Part shown: positions 9,001 to 18,694 of the stretch, piece after piece
Layout: every line of letters begins with the position of its first letter
How positions within the stretch are numbered: position 1 is the first letter of the stretch
Assembly: GCA_964006375.1 (NCBI GenBank)
Contig: OZ023266.1
Location: 67,547,403 to 67,611,402, forward strand
Direction of reading: 5' to 3'
Source: Tillus elongatus
Taxonomy: Eukaryota; Arthropoda; Insecta; Coleoptera; Cleridae
DNA length: 64,000 nt
Made by a program: the position numbers and the translations under genes
The notes under the pieces: model-generated
What the model was told of the DNA's origin: nothing
Seen by the model: only the letters and a program-made list of their open reading frames with translations
Database searches by the model: none

Positions 9001-11050
9001 GGTCAATGGGTTCGCAAGTGGCGATAACTTCACCTCTCTTCAATGTGACCCTGTTAGTTTGTACGTTAGCCACTCTTATGGGTATTGTCCTCTTCGGGTC
9101 TACTAAGCATCGTGCGACGAGGGCACCATCATGCCTATCTTTTAGGGGCTCCGCTATGAGAGCAGTCATACCATCAAGTTTCTTCTCTAGCCTGGCTCTG
9201 ACAATCTTCTCACTGTTACCAGGAATCCGTGTATCTTCGTCGACAATAAGTCTCACCCTGGGATTAGCTTCGCCTGTTGGTGGAGATAAATACAACTCTT
9301 CGTTACCGATTTTCAAGATCTTATTCTGGAAGTCTACTGAAAGGACATCGAACTCTTCCATTAAATCCAGGCCCAGAATAAATTCGTCGACGATTTCTGC
9401 GACAACAGCCCTTACCTGTAGCTCAGTACTGCCCAGCCTAATGTAAACAGTGGCCTCTCCATGCACGGGTATCCTATCTCCTTTTGCCGTCTCCAACACA
9501 GGCTGTTTGTTGGTCGTGAGTGCCGACCTGTTTGGCAACATGTCTGGACGTACAACGGATCTAGTGGCACCAGTATCGATGGTGAAACTGCATTGTCTTC
9601 CGTCTATGCTGCCAGGTATAACGAGGCTCTCGTGGTAGCGTCGGATAGTGGAGACCCTGACCTTGGGGCCTTGGGTCTCGCATGCCAGCTGCCGCCCCCT
9701 TACACTGGCGTCAGGTCGTTTTCCCTGATGGCGCTCCCTGTTGGTGTATTCTTGTCTTCTGCATGCCACCTGTTGGGTTTGTGAGCACTGCCTACTTATG
9801 TGCCCTTTCCTACCACACTTGTAGCATTCTATGTGGGACCAATCTGTTTTCGTCTTACGTGCTCCAACCGTTGCAGTGAGCTTGCTTATGGCTTCCTTCA
9901 TCAACTTGATTTCTCGCCTTAGTGCCTCTGTCGTGTCTGAAAGGTCCTCTTTCTCCTTCACTTCGCGCAGCCTGTTGCGGCGAGGTTGAGATGCATTCTT
10001 CGCTGCTTCAAATTCTAAGCCATAAATGACGCAGTCTGTAAGTGTTTTGAACCTTCCGAGCCTTAAAGCTTGTTGCATTTCATTGTCAAGTACCCCATCG
10101 ATGAAGGTCTGGACGGTGATCTGGTTGACAAATTCTTCTGGGGCTTGGGGATATGCCAGTCGCACAAGTTTCTCCACTTCGGCACTGAATTCTTGCAAAG
10201 TCTCATTTGGCTTCTGGACCCTTGTCTTTAGTTGTGTCTGGTAGACCTGGCTCATGTACTTGTTACCATATCTCAAGTCTAGGGCCTGTATCACTGTTAA
10301 GTAGTTTTGCTGTTTCGACTCCGGGATGTTCTGGAGGATTTCTAGGGCTTTACCTCGAAGCGAGAGAATCAGAGCAGTTGCTGCCTGTTGTTCGCTCCAT
10401 CCATTGCTGAGAGCTGCCGCCTCAAACTGCCTCCTGTACATGGGCCACGATGTTTCTCCGTCAAAGGTCGGCGGCTTCAAGGTTCCATGAGGCTGCTGCA
10501 CGGCTGGTACATCCGCCTCCGGGCGATTTTGAACTGGGGCCATTCCAGTAACTCCTCTTGGTTCAGTTCTATCAGTCTGGACGATCAACTGTTCGGTCAG
10601 TTCTTTATGTGTGCATTCTGTTCTTTTCATGATCATCTTCATTTGTTCTTTCAACCCTTCCACTTCTTCCCATCGTTTATTCAAATCCTCTGTTACATTT
10701 TCTACTTTCTTGTCCACATTTTCTACTTTCTTGTCCACATTTTCTACTTTCTTGTCCACGTTTTCTATTTGTTCGTTGATCTGTTCAATTTCTTCTTTTA
10801 CATCGACTCTTATATTGTGGAACATACTTCGGAGCTCTTCTTTATCTTCTTGTCGCCTCTGTTCGTCTTCTTCGCGCCGTCTTCTTTCTTCTTCTTGTCG
10901 CCGTTTTTCGTCTTCTTCGCGTTGCCTCTTGAGGTCTTCTTTATCTTCTTGTCGTCTTCTCTCGTCTTCTTCGCGTTGTCTTTTCAGTAAGTCCATCAAC
11001 TCTTTGATTTCAGCCATCTTGTCGTAGTCAGTCGATCTGGTGTTTACCAT
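6065..11050 (-). CDS. Gypsy Gag-Pol polyprotein, intact single frame
   Basis: The 1661-aa polyprotein keeps Gag and Pol in one frame, so no frameshift is needed. Residues 15-160 are a charged coiled coil with three copies of a V-D-K-K-V-E-N heptad (about 98-119). The Gag core follows (about 190-350), then a CCHC knuckle (C409, C412, H417, C422). Protease has I-D-T-G at 491-494. Reverse transcriptase has D847 and Y-L-D-D at 909-912. RNase H has D-T-D-A-S near 1056. The integrase has an HHCC finger (H1300, H1307, C1337, C1340) and a D1369, D1429, E1465 triad. The C-terminus looks like the GPY/F-type integrase tail ('EGPYLV'). The start ATG (11048-11050) lies just inside the PBS. No catalytic residue is missing, so autonomous activity is plausible. 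Confidence 0.96.
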   Translation of the reverse strand: MVNTRSTDYDKMAEIKELMDLLKRQREEDERRRQEDKEDLKRQREEDEKRRQEEERRRREEDEQRRQEDKEELRSMFHNIRVDVKEEIEQINEQIENVDKKVENVDKKVENVDKKVENVTEDLNKRWEEVEGLKEQMKMIMKRTECTHKELTEQLIVQTDRTEPRGVTGMAPVQNRPEADVPAVQQPHGTLKPPTFDGETSWPMYRRQFEAAALSNGWSEQQAATALILSLRGKALEILQNIPESKQQNYLTVIQALDLRYGNKYMSQVYQTQLKTRVQKPNETLQEFSAEVEKLVRLAYPQAPEEFVNQITVQTFIDGVLDNEMQQALRLGRFKTLTDCVIYGLEFEAAKNASQPRRNRLREVKEKEDLSDTTEALRREIKLMKEAISKLTATVGARKTKTDWSHIECYKCGRKGHISRQCSQTQQVACRRQEYTNRERHQGKRPDASVRGRQLACETQGPKVRVSTIRRYHESLVIPGSIDGRQCSFTIDTGATRSVVRPDMLPNRSALTTNKQPVLETAKGDRIPVHGEATVYIRLGSTELQVRAVVAEIVDEFILGLDLMEEFDVLSVDFQNKILKIGNEELYLSPPTGEANPRVRLIVDEDTRIPGNSEKIVRARLEKKLDGMTALIAEPLKDRHDGALVARCLVDPKRTIPIRVANVQTNRVTLKRGEVIATCEPIDRVTLSKNVTPTALDRRLPVEIVERFKNSWGQLNNIEMEMALKFVLEEADIFAQDKITGRTSLVQHRINTGDARPIRQPPRRLPFAKQSEIKAMVNEMLEDGVIEESNSPWSSPVVLVTKKDGTMRFCVDYRKLNDVTKKDSYPLPRIDDTLNTLAGSKWFSTLDLKSGYWQVELHKEDKEKTAFSTGNGLYQFKVMPFGLCNAPATFERLMELVLRGLTWETCLVYLDDVMVIGRTFDEHLSNLKQVFSRLRGANLQLNPKKCVLFQKKVSFLGHVVSEKGIETDPEKIKAVRDWPVPKNKHEVRSFLGLCSYYRRFVKYFSSIAKPLHSLTENKAEFIWSPDCQESFRELKHRLLTAPVLAYPQDEGLFILDTDASQYGIGAVLSQLQAGEEVVIGYFSKTFGKAERNYCVTRKELLAVVRFIEHFHSFLYGRTFRVRSDHSALQWLLNFRNPEGQIARWIEKLQSYDFRIEHRRGRSHANADSLSRRPCSVHECKFCERQENKEIDKVTHQIKQLVTEKENNTDLDVNLEYIRDAQKTDPDLKNIREWLQKGKRPEWHDVSRFGAEVKGYWLQWDSLCLKNDMITRKWETADGRDCIYQTVVPSECISSVLQELHNSRSGGHFGVNRTLARVRDRFYWINCRRSVEEWCKRCDQCASKKGPKTRTRGKMMQYISGTPWERVAVDIAGPFPITEAGNRYIMVAIDYFSKWPEVAPIPNQEATTVAEALMENVISRHGVPLEIHTDQGRNFESEVWKSLMDLLGIKKTRTTPLHPQSDGMVERHNRTINQYLAMFVDENQRTWDKLIPLFLLAYRSSQHESTGYTPSMMLTGREMRLPIDMTRPPPNEDIADLATLPEYVADLEGKLRTIHRCVRDRLLLSSDRMKMRLDRRATPHTFKEGDAVWLYQPTRRKGLSPKLQKPWEGPYLVTKKINDLVYRIQLSPRTKPKVVHIERLSPYRGNEPPSWRPVNTVRDEQS

Positions 11051-11087
11051 TTACAACTAGATTAATTGTTCACTTCTTCACTCACTT

Positions 11088-11105
11088 ATCCCACTTCTGA
11101 CACCA
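11088..11105 (-). promoter_or_regulatory. Primer-binding site, tRNA-Leu type
   Basis: The minus strand reads TGGTGTCAGAAGTGGGAT three bases inside the 5' LTR. It is complementary to the 3' end of insect tRNA-Leu(CAG), ending CCCACTTCTGACACCA, as I remember that tRNA. It would prime minus-strand synthesis. Confidence 0.8.
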
Positions 11106-11108
11106 AAT

Positions 11109-11835
11109 TGTTGCGTTTTCTCCGGGTTCTGGATAAGTGAGACTTTAAATTTTAACAAAACAACTTTATTTACACTCTAAATATGGATACAATAAAATTT
11201 CTAGAATGTCTCTCTCACAAAACACTTCATTTACTGGCCTTACAATTACTACTCTCAACAAAAGTCACTAATCTGGTACTACAGTCACTACTCTCTTAAC
11301 ACTTTACACTGCTTCTTCAAGTCACTACCACATTCTCTTACTGAACTGAACTAACTCGGGCTGGCTTGCTTTCGCTTTTATATACTCGCCGTACCTTCCC
11401 CTCCTTTCTAGAGCGTTCCATTCCAGAACGTTCAAAAGGTTCTGTGAATACAGATCGGTCCCGTGTGTATACAGGGGATGTATATACAGGTGATCCAAAT
11501 GTGGTCACCACTCCTATGTTACACAAGAGGTGTTTCTCGAACTATAAGATCTCTCTGCGTATACAGGGTGTAAGGGTTCTCTGCGTATACAGGGTGTATA
11601 TACAGGGTGTTCAGAATGTGAAGACCTCAGTTATCCGTTCCGACGGGGTACAAGTTGGTAACTTCGTTATTTCTGGTCCTAGAGGGTTGAGACTTCGCCT
11701 GAGGGGGGTCACCCCAGGCACCCCCAGGGGGGTGGGGAGGCGGTGTTGCCAGATTGTGCAAAAATTCCCAGATGTTGGGGAAATTCTGGAGATGTGGCAA
11801 CACCGCACCTACGTCTATTAAAGTGCTTTGTAACA
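11109..11835 (-). repeat. 5' LTR of Gypsy copy A (727 bp)
   Basis: TGTT...AACA ends, followed by the ATAT target repeat. It matches the split LTR at 57-6052, except that 19 bases covering the LINE target site (after GAACGTTC near 11433) are replaced by two A's. Confidence 0.95.
11341..11384 (-). promoter_or_regulatory. LTR core promoter: TATA box and TCAGTT initiator region
   Basis: The minus strand has TATATAAAAG (11375-11384), and TCAGTTCAG about 35 bases downstream resembles an arthropod initiator. An AATAAA polyadenylation signal (plus-strand TTTATT at 11165-11170) lies further along, giving the usual U3-R-U5 order. The exact start site is inferred. Confidence 0.6.
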
Positions 11836-12349
11836 ATATTATTACATTCTTGTTATACTATGATGTTAAAAGATACATCCCGACATGGAACAAAATTATA
11901 TATAAATTTATATAATGATATATAAAAATTACTAGAAGTATGAAACTAAAACTTTACACGCATATAGATATCGTGTAAGTGGTCCTCTATACCAAATTTA
12001 ATACCTAACCTGAAATTACCTCTGAATGGGCGCCTATAATCTTAGACAAGGTCAGACAGATATATCAGGGTTACGTTACTACTGCAAACAAATGCTCCAA
12101 ATCAAACTTCAAACGTACAGGCTACAAAAATGTGTCACAATAAACAATCAGCGGAATTGCCATTTGCCAAAACAGGATAAACAACTCAAGATATCAGAAA
12201 AATATATTGTAATAAATAAAAATTTTAATGAAAGTGATTCAATTTGTTTAAGGCAATCTAGAACTACGTTTTAAACGCCATCTCGCTGTCCTAGTTAAAT
12301 CTGACAACACCATTTACCTATTTGTCATTTTGCCAACTGACAGCAGGGG
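11836..12349. other. AT-rich DNA with no recognisable gene
   Basis: This is the flank of the Gypsy insertion. It has short spurious frames only, with no splice-supported exon or known repeat motif that I recognise. Confidence 0.5.
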
Positions 12350-12449
12350 GGAGTCGAATTCGAGGTTATCTTCTTCTTATTCTTCTTCTTTGTTTACAGC
12401 CGTCATAAACAAAGAATAATAATAAGAAGATAACCTCGAAATCGACTCC
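12350..12449. repeat. Inverted repeat (hairpin), arms about 45 bp
   Basis: Arms 12350-12396 and 12406-12449 are near-perfect complements with a loop of about 9 bases. Each arm holds a GAGGTTATCTTCTT-type core. It is probably a foldback MITE remnant. Confidence 0.8.
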
Positions 12450-12654
12450 GCTGCCGCTAATACCTTAGAATAAGGTGCTTGTTTACTTTTAGTTTTTATT
12501 TACTCTTCGTCTCGTACGTATATGGAAAATTTGAGGTAAATGAAACTACATAATATGCAGTAGTTTAAAGAATACCTAAACACAGATGTTCAGCGTAAAT
12601 TATTAAAATTTTAATTTCAAAATGTTGTATTGTTTATGTTTATTTCATTTTCAA

Positions 12655-13022
12655 AAAATATGGATACAGCAAATTAAATAGTAGATATGTGTTGAAAAAA
12701 GTTTAGGTGCAACAAGTGCGTTATGGTAGGGATTTTTTTTTAAATATTCCAAATGGTGATAATTCAATTTCCCATTAAACTAGAAACTTAAGTTTTGATA
12801 CATACTAAAACCTATATAAAAGCAGCTGGGGTACTAAATTTAAAAAATAACAGAATGAGCTTCACAGGCAACGACAAATTTGTTTTAGAAAACCATTTTT
12901 TGTTATTTTGTTTGCAGAAACTCGTTCGATTGAGTTGGCCAAGACGGATCATCCAAGCGGCTAATAAGGAAAAATACCTACCACGTTTGTAATTTGACGG
13001 GTACATTGGTTTTGTAAATAAA
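12655..13022. repeat. Interspersed repeat, copy 1 (about 370 bp)
   Basis: It aligns along its length with 13565-13915: GTTGAAAAAAG, an ACAAGTGCGTTATGGTAG core, ATAATGAGCTTC-type and TTTTGTTTGCA(G/A)AAACT segments in the same order. The window's last 140 bases carry a third partial copy. Confidence 0.75.
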
Positions 13023-13104
13023 AATTAAATTTTCGGTATATTTTCACATTAGCACATTTAGAAAAAAAAAATTGAGAAACATGTTTAGATCTCCTTCTGG
13101 ATGA

Positions 13105-13370
13105 ACAAACCACAAGAAATATTTCTTGCAAAAAGCCCCCAAGAAAGTGAATAGGGGTGTTGGGCGGGGAGAAGATAAAAAGAAAATGTGAGCGGAAAGT
13201 GCAAAAAACAGCTTAGTTGGACCTCTACAAGCTGCCTTTATCCCATTTTGCAGCTATACCTCCTTAAAATTATGTTTATCCCGCCCAGAACCCCTATATT
13301 CACCGCACGTCCCGTAACTTTCTTGGGGGTTGTTCCCAAGAAACTTTTCTTGTTTACATTGTTCGTGTAT
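13105..13370. mobile_element. MITE with ACCACAAGAAA termini, copy 1
   Basis: Starts near ACCACAAGAAATATTTCTTG and ends near AAGAAACTTTTCTTG. The body shares GCTTAG(C/T)TGGACCT and CCTTTATCCCATTTTGCAGC with copies at 14520-15210 (same orientation) and 15300-15590 (inverted). It has no coding capacity. Confidence 0.65.
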
Positions 13371-13564
13371 ATGGATTGAGGGTGGTTGCAGGTTGAGGCA
13401 GAAGAGAATGGGGAACCCCTGCGAAAAGCAGCGAAGCAAGATTTTCAATTTATGTTTAAATTGTTACCCCACTTCATTTGCTTAAAATATTTTTCCAAAA
13501 ATGAAATTTAGGTTGCCTTGTTTGTCAGTCTTACATAGAGAGCTACAATATTTCATCATTTTTA

Positions 13565-13915
13565 AAAAGTGTGAATACAGCAACAGTAAATAAATGTTGA
13601 AAAAGGTCTGGGTGCAGCAAATACATTATCGTAGAGAATTGTTTTGAAATCCGATAACTCAATTTCCTATTAAGCTGTAATCTTCAATCTTGAACCATAG
13701 TAACACCTATGTAAACGTAGCACGAGTACTAAATTAAAGAAAAATAACATAATGAGCTTCGCGGATAACCACAAGTTGGTTCTAAAAAACCTTTTTTGTT
13801 GTTTTGTTTGCAAAAACTAGTTCGATTGGGTTGACTAAAACAAAACCATCCAAGCATGTAATAGGAAAATAGCTGCCATACTTATGATTTGGCAGGTACA
13901 TTCCCTTTGTAAATA
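13565..13915. repeat. Interspersed repeat, copy 2
   Basis: Diverged second copy of the 12655-13022 repeat, same orientation, about 900 bp downstream. The spacing and shared order suggest a segmental duplication that also carried the neighbouring MITE. Confidence 0.7.
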
Positions 13916-14289
13916 TTTTTTTTTCTAGAAAACTTTTGTGACTTTAATGAAATTTGTAACACAATTTTTTAAATAGACTTGCAGTACTTACATATATCTC
14001 TACCAAATCATAATTTTCTACATCTAAAGGAAATAGAAGCTTCTTCAAATAATCGCTAACCGGGACCTGTAAAATCGGTTTCCCAGATCCATTTAAATTT
14101 AAATAATTAGTGTTAATAATATATCTTACTAATAGTATACAACTCTTATGAAAATTCACTACTATAATGCACTTGCTGAGTTCCGAACATTTTTTATGTT
14201 CGTTTTTTCAAAGTTATGTTCTTTTTAAATTGAATTAAATTATAACAAGATTAAACATTTAATAATAAGTTTACAAATGTCGAGGATAG

Positions 14290-14352
14290 CGAGATGAAAC
14301 TGCTCTCTGGCGTCGGTGATTGGCCATAGTCGCGGAAGTAGACTGACGTTAT
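14290..14352 (+). repeat. 3' fragment of a tRNA-derived SINE
   Basis: It matches the 3' core of the full SINE copies (GTGATTGGCCATAGTCGCGG, then a GACGTTA end) but lacks the tRNA head, so it is 5'-truncated. Confidence 0.75.
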
Positions 14353-14519
14353 AGTTCAAAAAAAGGAATAATTATTACAATAATATTTCTCAGCAAAAAA
14401 CTCACGGATCTTATATTTAATTTCAAAATAATAGTAAATTGTGCTAGCCCAATAGTTAATTAATAATATATAGTAATATTTGATAAATTTGCAGATGAGC
14501 TCACGGAGGGCTATTAAAT

Positions 14520-15210
14520 TTTGTTTTCTTGCAAACAACCCCCAGGAAAGTTACGGTACCAGGAATGAATAGGGGTGATCGGCGGGTAATAAGATAAAAA
14601 AAGTAAAAACGAAAATGCGAAAAAAACAGCTTAGCTGGACCTATCCAAGCTGCCTTTATCCCATTTTGCAGCCATACCTCCATAAAATCCTCAGCGTTCC
14701 CACTAAAAACAGCATATTAATTTCCCTGACTTTTCCCTGATTTCCTTGACATGCCAAGACATATTTCCCTGACTTTGATATTCACAATATATCCCAAAAA
14801 TGTGTAACACACTACTACAGAATACAGTAGCTCTTCGCCTCATGGCGGAAAATACACTTCCCCAAAATTACATTTATAAAACATACACCTTTTTTTTACA
14901 AATAAACGAAAACACTAGTTTATACAAACATGCACCCAGCATTGTGTTTTAATTATTTATCTTAAAACGGGAACAAATAATTTTTCCCTCACATGGACAA
15001 AAATTCTCCGACTCTTAGTCAATTTTCACAATTTTTCCCTGATTTCCCTGACAAAATTTTTCCTTCTACAAATTCCCTGACTTTTCCCAGTTTTCCAGGC
15101 GAGTGGGAACCCCGATCCTGTTTACCCAGCACAGAACCCCATTTCGTCACAGGACCGGTAACTTTCTTCGAGGGTTGTTCCTAAGAAACTTTTCTTGTGG
15201 TTTATGCATC
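14520..15210. mobile_element. MITE copy 2, split by a second small element
   Basis: The left part (14520-14691) and right part (15115-15210) each match the MITE at 13105-13370. A 423-bp insertion lies between them. Confidence 0.65.
14692..15114. mobile_element. Small inverted-repeat element nested in a MITE
   Basis: Ends CAGCGTTCCCACT and AGTGGGAACCCCG form imperfect terminal inverted repeats, flanked by a 5-bp direct repeat ATCCT (14687-14691, 15115-15119). The interior is rich in TTCCCTGACTTTTCCCTG repeats. The CAG-type ends look hAT-like, but hAT makes 8-bp duplications, so the superfamily is open. Confidence 0.6.
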
Positions 15211-15299
15211 ATGCATCCAGGGTTGTTGTAGGTATCCCCCCACCCCCAGCCCAACACGAGGAGTTTTCTTTCCTCTTCTGCATGCCTACAACCAGCCTC

Positions 15300-15590
15300 A
15301 ATGCATAAACCACAAGAAAATTTTCTTGGTAATAATAACCAAGACAGTTACGGGACCTTTGGCGAATACGGGTTATGTGCGGGGTAAACAGGATTTTAAG
15401 GAGGTATGGCTGCAAAATGGGATAACGGCATCTTATGTAGGTCCGGCTAAGCTGTTTTTTTCTCTCGCATTTTTCGTTTGTACTTCCTTTTTATCTTCTT
15501 CGCCGCCCATCACTCCTATTCACTCCTGGTATGGTAGCTTCCTTGGTGGTTGTTTGCAAGAAATTGTTTTTGTGGTCTGTGCATCCAAGG
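15300..15590. mobile_element. MITE copy 3, inverted
   Basis: Inverted copy of the ACCACAAGAAA-ended family. With 14520-15210 it makes a large inverted pair separated by a 90-bp spacer that itself has GGTTGTTGTAGG / CCTACAACCAG inverted arms. Confidence 0.6.
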
Positions 15591-15652
15591 CGCCTGGAAT
15601 TGTTTTGCACATTAATACATTACTAACAACTCAACCAATCGTCTGAAAAGAT

Positions 15653-16012
15653 GTGTGTTTTCGTTTCATTAACGTCGGTCTATTTCCGCGACTATGGCCA
15701 ATCACCGACGCCAGGAAGCATTTTCACCTCACTATCCTGGAATGTTTGCCTAACCCCTGCCTTTCTGTAATGGGGAGGGGTAGGATCTTTAACGTGCCCA
15801 CCATCGCATGGACACGAAACGGGCGGCTTTACGCCCCCTCCGAAGGGCGGAACGTGTGGACATTCATTTAACTTGCTCAAATACAATGCCACAACCTCAG
15901 TTGATCTTAATTTTACAGTATGTACTGTAAAAGTGAAAGGAGATCCCTGGGATCGAACCCAGTAGCCTTCAGTTCAGAGGCACACGTTCTTAACACTGAA
16001 CCACCGAGCCTC
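15653..16012 (-). mobile_element. tRNA-derived SINE, copy 1
   Basis: The minus strand starts with a tRNA-like head: an A-box-like GGTTCAGTGTTAAG and a B box GGTTCGATCCC. A long core follows, with GCATGGACACG and GTGATTGGCCATAGTCGCGG, then ACGTTAATGAAAC. About 360 bp. Confidence 0.85.
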
Positions 16013-16019
16013 TATCTAA

Positions 16020-16849
16020 AACGATATTAAGGTTATCTATTGGCCTCTTATTTTAAACATATATAATCTTTTTTTTTACATTAAACACACACTTTATGCC
16101 GATTCACAGATTTAATTGTTGAATGTAAAAATAATATTGAATAAATAACGTCCAATTTGTAATACCGTTAATGTTTACGACACAACACTTCAAGAAAGAA
16201 AATATTGTCTTTAATTTAATATAATCTGTAACTGAGTGTATTCATTTTTTTAGCAAACACGTTAAAAGTTACACAAGTTTCTAATAAATGTTATTTAATA
16301 ATCAAAACGCTATCTGAGACTATAGGAGTTATCCGCATCTGGCATACACAAGACGTAGTGCCCCCTCTCTCGTCTCTCCCCTCTCAAAATTATCAGCCGG
16401 CCTATCTAATATATGAACCTTTGTTTGAGAGCAGAGTCCATGTTCAAATTATTATACTCACTTGTGAAAATCAAAATTTTACCTCCATATCGTCTTAGAC
16501 GTGTTGGTAGTATGGTAACGTGAACGGAAGAACGATTGTTTTAGTTCAAAGTCTTAGAAGATCTAAAACATGTAAAAAAAACCTAATTTGTGTGTGAAAG
16601 TGTGTCGATCCGTCGGTTGGTTTGTTAGTTTACGCGATAACTTTCGAAGGAATCGAGCTATCAACTTTAAATTTTGTACACAAGTAGCAGTCCCCCAACG
16701 AACGGATAGAATTGTAAGCCAAATCGCTCCAGAAGAAGGATGAGATTATCGGAGATGGACTGATTGAAATTGCGCACTTTAACAATGAAAATCGAATAAT
16801 GGCTATGTCGTTTTATGTGACTTTTTAAGAACACAAACATCTTGCACAC
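16020..16849. other. AT-rich spacer, no gene recognised
   Basis: Between the SINE and the dead transposase. It may include the degraded 5' part of the transposon whose 3' half begins near 16850, but I see no readable motif. Confidence 0.4.
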
Positions 16850-17470
16850 GAACTAAATGAAGATAACTTTGACCATCGTCTGGACTTTTGTGAAATGATA
16901 AGTCAACTAGTGGGGAATGATAGAATTTTCTTGTTAGTACTTGCTTTTCGGATGAGTCTTCGTTTTTACTAAACGATACCGTGAATCGTCGCTATTGGGC
17001 CGATTCTAATACCAGATTATTTCACAACATTCTTACACCACACCCGGAAAAACTCAATGTTTGGCCTGGAAAATTTAGTGAATATATTGTTGGGCTTTTT
17101 TTTCCTTACCTCGTAATCTGACTGTAAATATATACTTGGAGTTGTTAAATAACACCATTATTCCAATGTTGATTCACATTATTGAGAATGATGAACATTA
17201 TCTCAAAACACCAGTTTATATTTCAACAGGATGGAGGCCCTCCAGAGGAAAGATTTCATAAAATGACCCGCACAATCGTCAGACTTATCACCACTGGATT
17301 TATTTTTGTAGGGTCACATAAAAAGTAAAATGTATTCTACTCAGCCAGATACCTTACAAAATTTACGCCCGTGTATCGTAAACGAATGCTGACAAACCAC
17401 TCCGTTTTAAACAAAACTTTTACTGTTGTATAGGGGATGGTGGTCGAAATTTTGATCACTTGATAAACTG
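16850..17470 (+). pseudogene. Dead Tc1/mariner-superfamily transposase (3' part)
   Basis: Across shifting frames the plus strand encodes recognisable blocks of an insect mariner-related transposase: N-x-D-F-D-H-R-x-D-F-C-E near 16857, a degenerate F-R-M-S-L-R block, a block like L-N-V-W, then Y-F-Q-Q-D-G-G-P-P (about 17216-17242) with the second catalytic D, a decayed S-P-D-L-(S)-P-L-D-F block and G-G-R-N-F-D-H-L-I at the end (17430-17465). Several stops and frameshifts make it non-functional. Confidence 0.7.
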
Positions 17471-17814
17471 ACGCAAGTTTTTGACAGAACCCACTGCTTC
17501 AAATTATAAAAAAAATAACGCAACGTCGAAAAGAGGTTTACATCAGCTCCAAAATGAAGTGCTACTTGACACCCACCCCCCACCCCCGTCATTTCACATT
17601 TTTGGGGTATCGCACCACCGCTAAGGGTTGCTGTTACGATGCTAAAAATAAGCCTAAAAGTCTTCTCCCTTGAAATCAAAATTTACCTCTTTAAGCGAGT
17701 GGCCTAAAATGAGCCTGTTTCGTTTTTATGTCGCCAGCCTGTATAAAAAAAATGATGATAACTAAAATTAAGATCAATTTTGGTTCTTAAGTGAAAATAA
17801 ACGATTTTTTAACG

Positions 17815-18010
17815 TACTGTCTAAACAGCCGCCGGCGGCATTGTTCATTAAAACTAAATAAAAAAATGAGGTTTACGCTTTCCCGAATTAAAAATCCGCC
17901 GAAAACGTGCATTATTTTCCTATTTTCGGCGGTTTTCCTTTTGCATATTGCAAATCGCGACGTTACCAGTGCAATTTGTAATATTAAAAATTGTTTAATT
18001 TCGCCGCGTA
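17815..18010. repeat. Hairpin-bearing repeat (CCGCCGAAAA/TTTTCGGCGG), copy 1
   Basis: Contains a stem CCGCCGAAAACGTG...ATTTTCGGCGG and a GCCGCCGGCGGC palindrome; a related copy lies at 19330-19445. Short frames across it look accidental. Confidence 0.55.
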
Positions 18011-18209
18011 TTTGTTATGTGTAAGTGTTATTTGAAAATGAAGCTGGGTAATACTTTGCTAGTTACAAAGATTTAGTGCAGCTCTCGATCGTTATTGTAA
18101 AGGGGAATACGTATCGTAGAGGTAGACCCAAAGGTAGAGCTAATACCGTCATCGGACTGAAAGCAAAACGAAAAAAAAAACGGTTTTCTCTATCTTAAAC
18201 GGTTTCGAT

Positions 18210-18267
18210 TTTATACCACGTCAAAGATGCAAAAATCGCACCTTTTGCATCTTTGACGTGGTATAAA
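18210..18267. repeat. Perfect 25-bp hairpin with 8-nt loop
   Basis: Arms 18210-18234 and 18243-18267 are exact complements; each contains TACCACGTCAAAGATGC or its reverse complement. It stands alone between repeats. Confidence 0.9.
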
Positions 18268-18356
18268 TATATGAATATCTCAGAAAAAATTAAAGCGGAT
18301 TATACGTTATCCATCAAATTTATTGGAATTGCATAACAATTTTAAATGCTAATAAA

Positions 18357-18694
18357 TAGAGCTTCGGTGGTCAGTGGTAAGACCGTGTGCCTCTGAACCG
18401 AAGGGAACTGGGTTCTCCTACTTTTCAGTACATACTGTACAATTAACATCAAGCGAGGTTGTGCCATTGTATTTGAGCAAGTTAACTGTCTGCACGTTCC
18501 GCCTTTCGGAGGAGGCGTAAAGCCGTCGGTCCCGTGTCCATGCGATGTGGGACACTTTAAAGATACCTACCCTCCTTACAGAAAGACGGGGGTTCGGCCA
18601 AATTTCAGGGATAGTGGAGTGAAACTGCTACCTGGCTTCGGTGATTGGCCATAGTAGCGGGAATAGACCGACGTTAAAGAAACAAAACACACAG
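18357..18694 (+). mobile_element. tRNA-derived SINE, copy 2
   Basis: Same family as 15653-16012: GGTCAGTGGTAAG head, degraded B box (GGGTTCTCC), core with GATGTGGGACAC and GTGATTGGCCATAGTAGCGG, AAACAAAACACACAG tail. More diverged than the 36527 copy. Confidence 0.8.

Larger units (their letters stand above)
57..11835 (-). mobile_element. Gypsy (Ty3-type) LTR retrotransposon, copy A, near-complete, with a LINE nested in its 3' LTR
   Basis: Two LTRs beginning TGTT and ending AACA on the plus strand flank an internal region with PBS, one long gag-pol frame and PPT, all on the minus strand. The element is bounded by a 4-bp direct repeat ATAT (53-56 and 11836-11839), the target duplication expected for Gypsy-type integrases. 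The two LTRs look identical by eye except for the LINE insertion in one and a small deletion in the other. With the intact 1661-aa frame this points to a very recent insertion. No envelope frame lies between the end of pol and the 3' LTR: the stop codon overlaps the PPT. Confidence 0.95.

Noticed and set aside
10690..10762. Regular 21-bp repeats that could be mistaken for a CRISPR-like array
   Set aside because: They have no spacers and encode heptads of the Gag coiled coil.
8015..10990. Plus-strand frames opposite Gypsy gag-pol
   Set aside because: Shadows of the 1661-aa polyprotein; repetitive S/F/L composition mirrors the coiled-coil codons.
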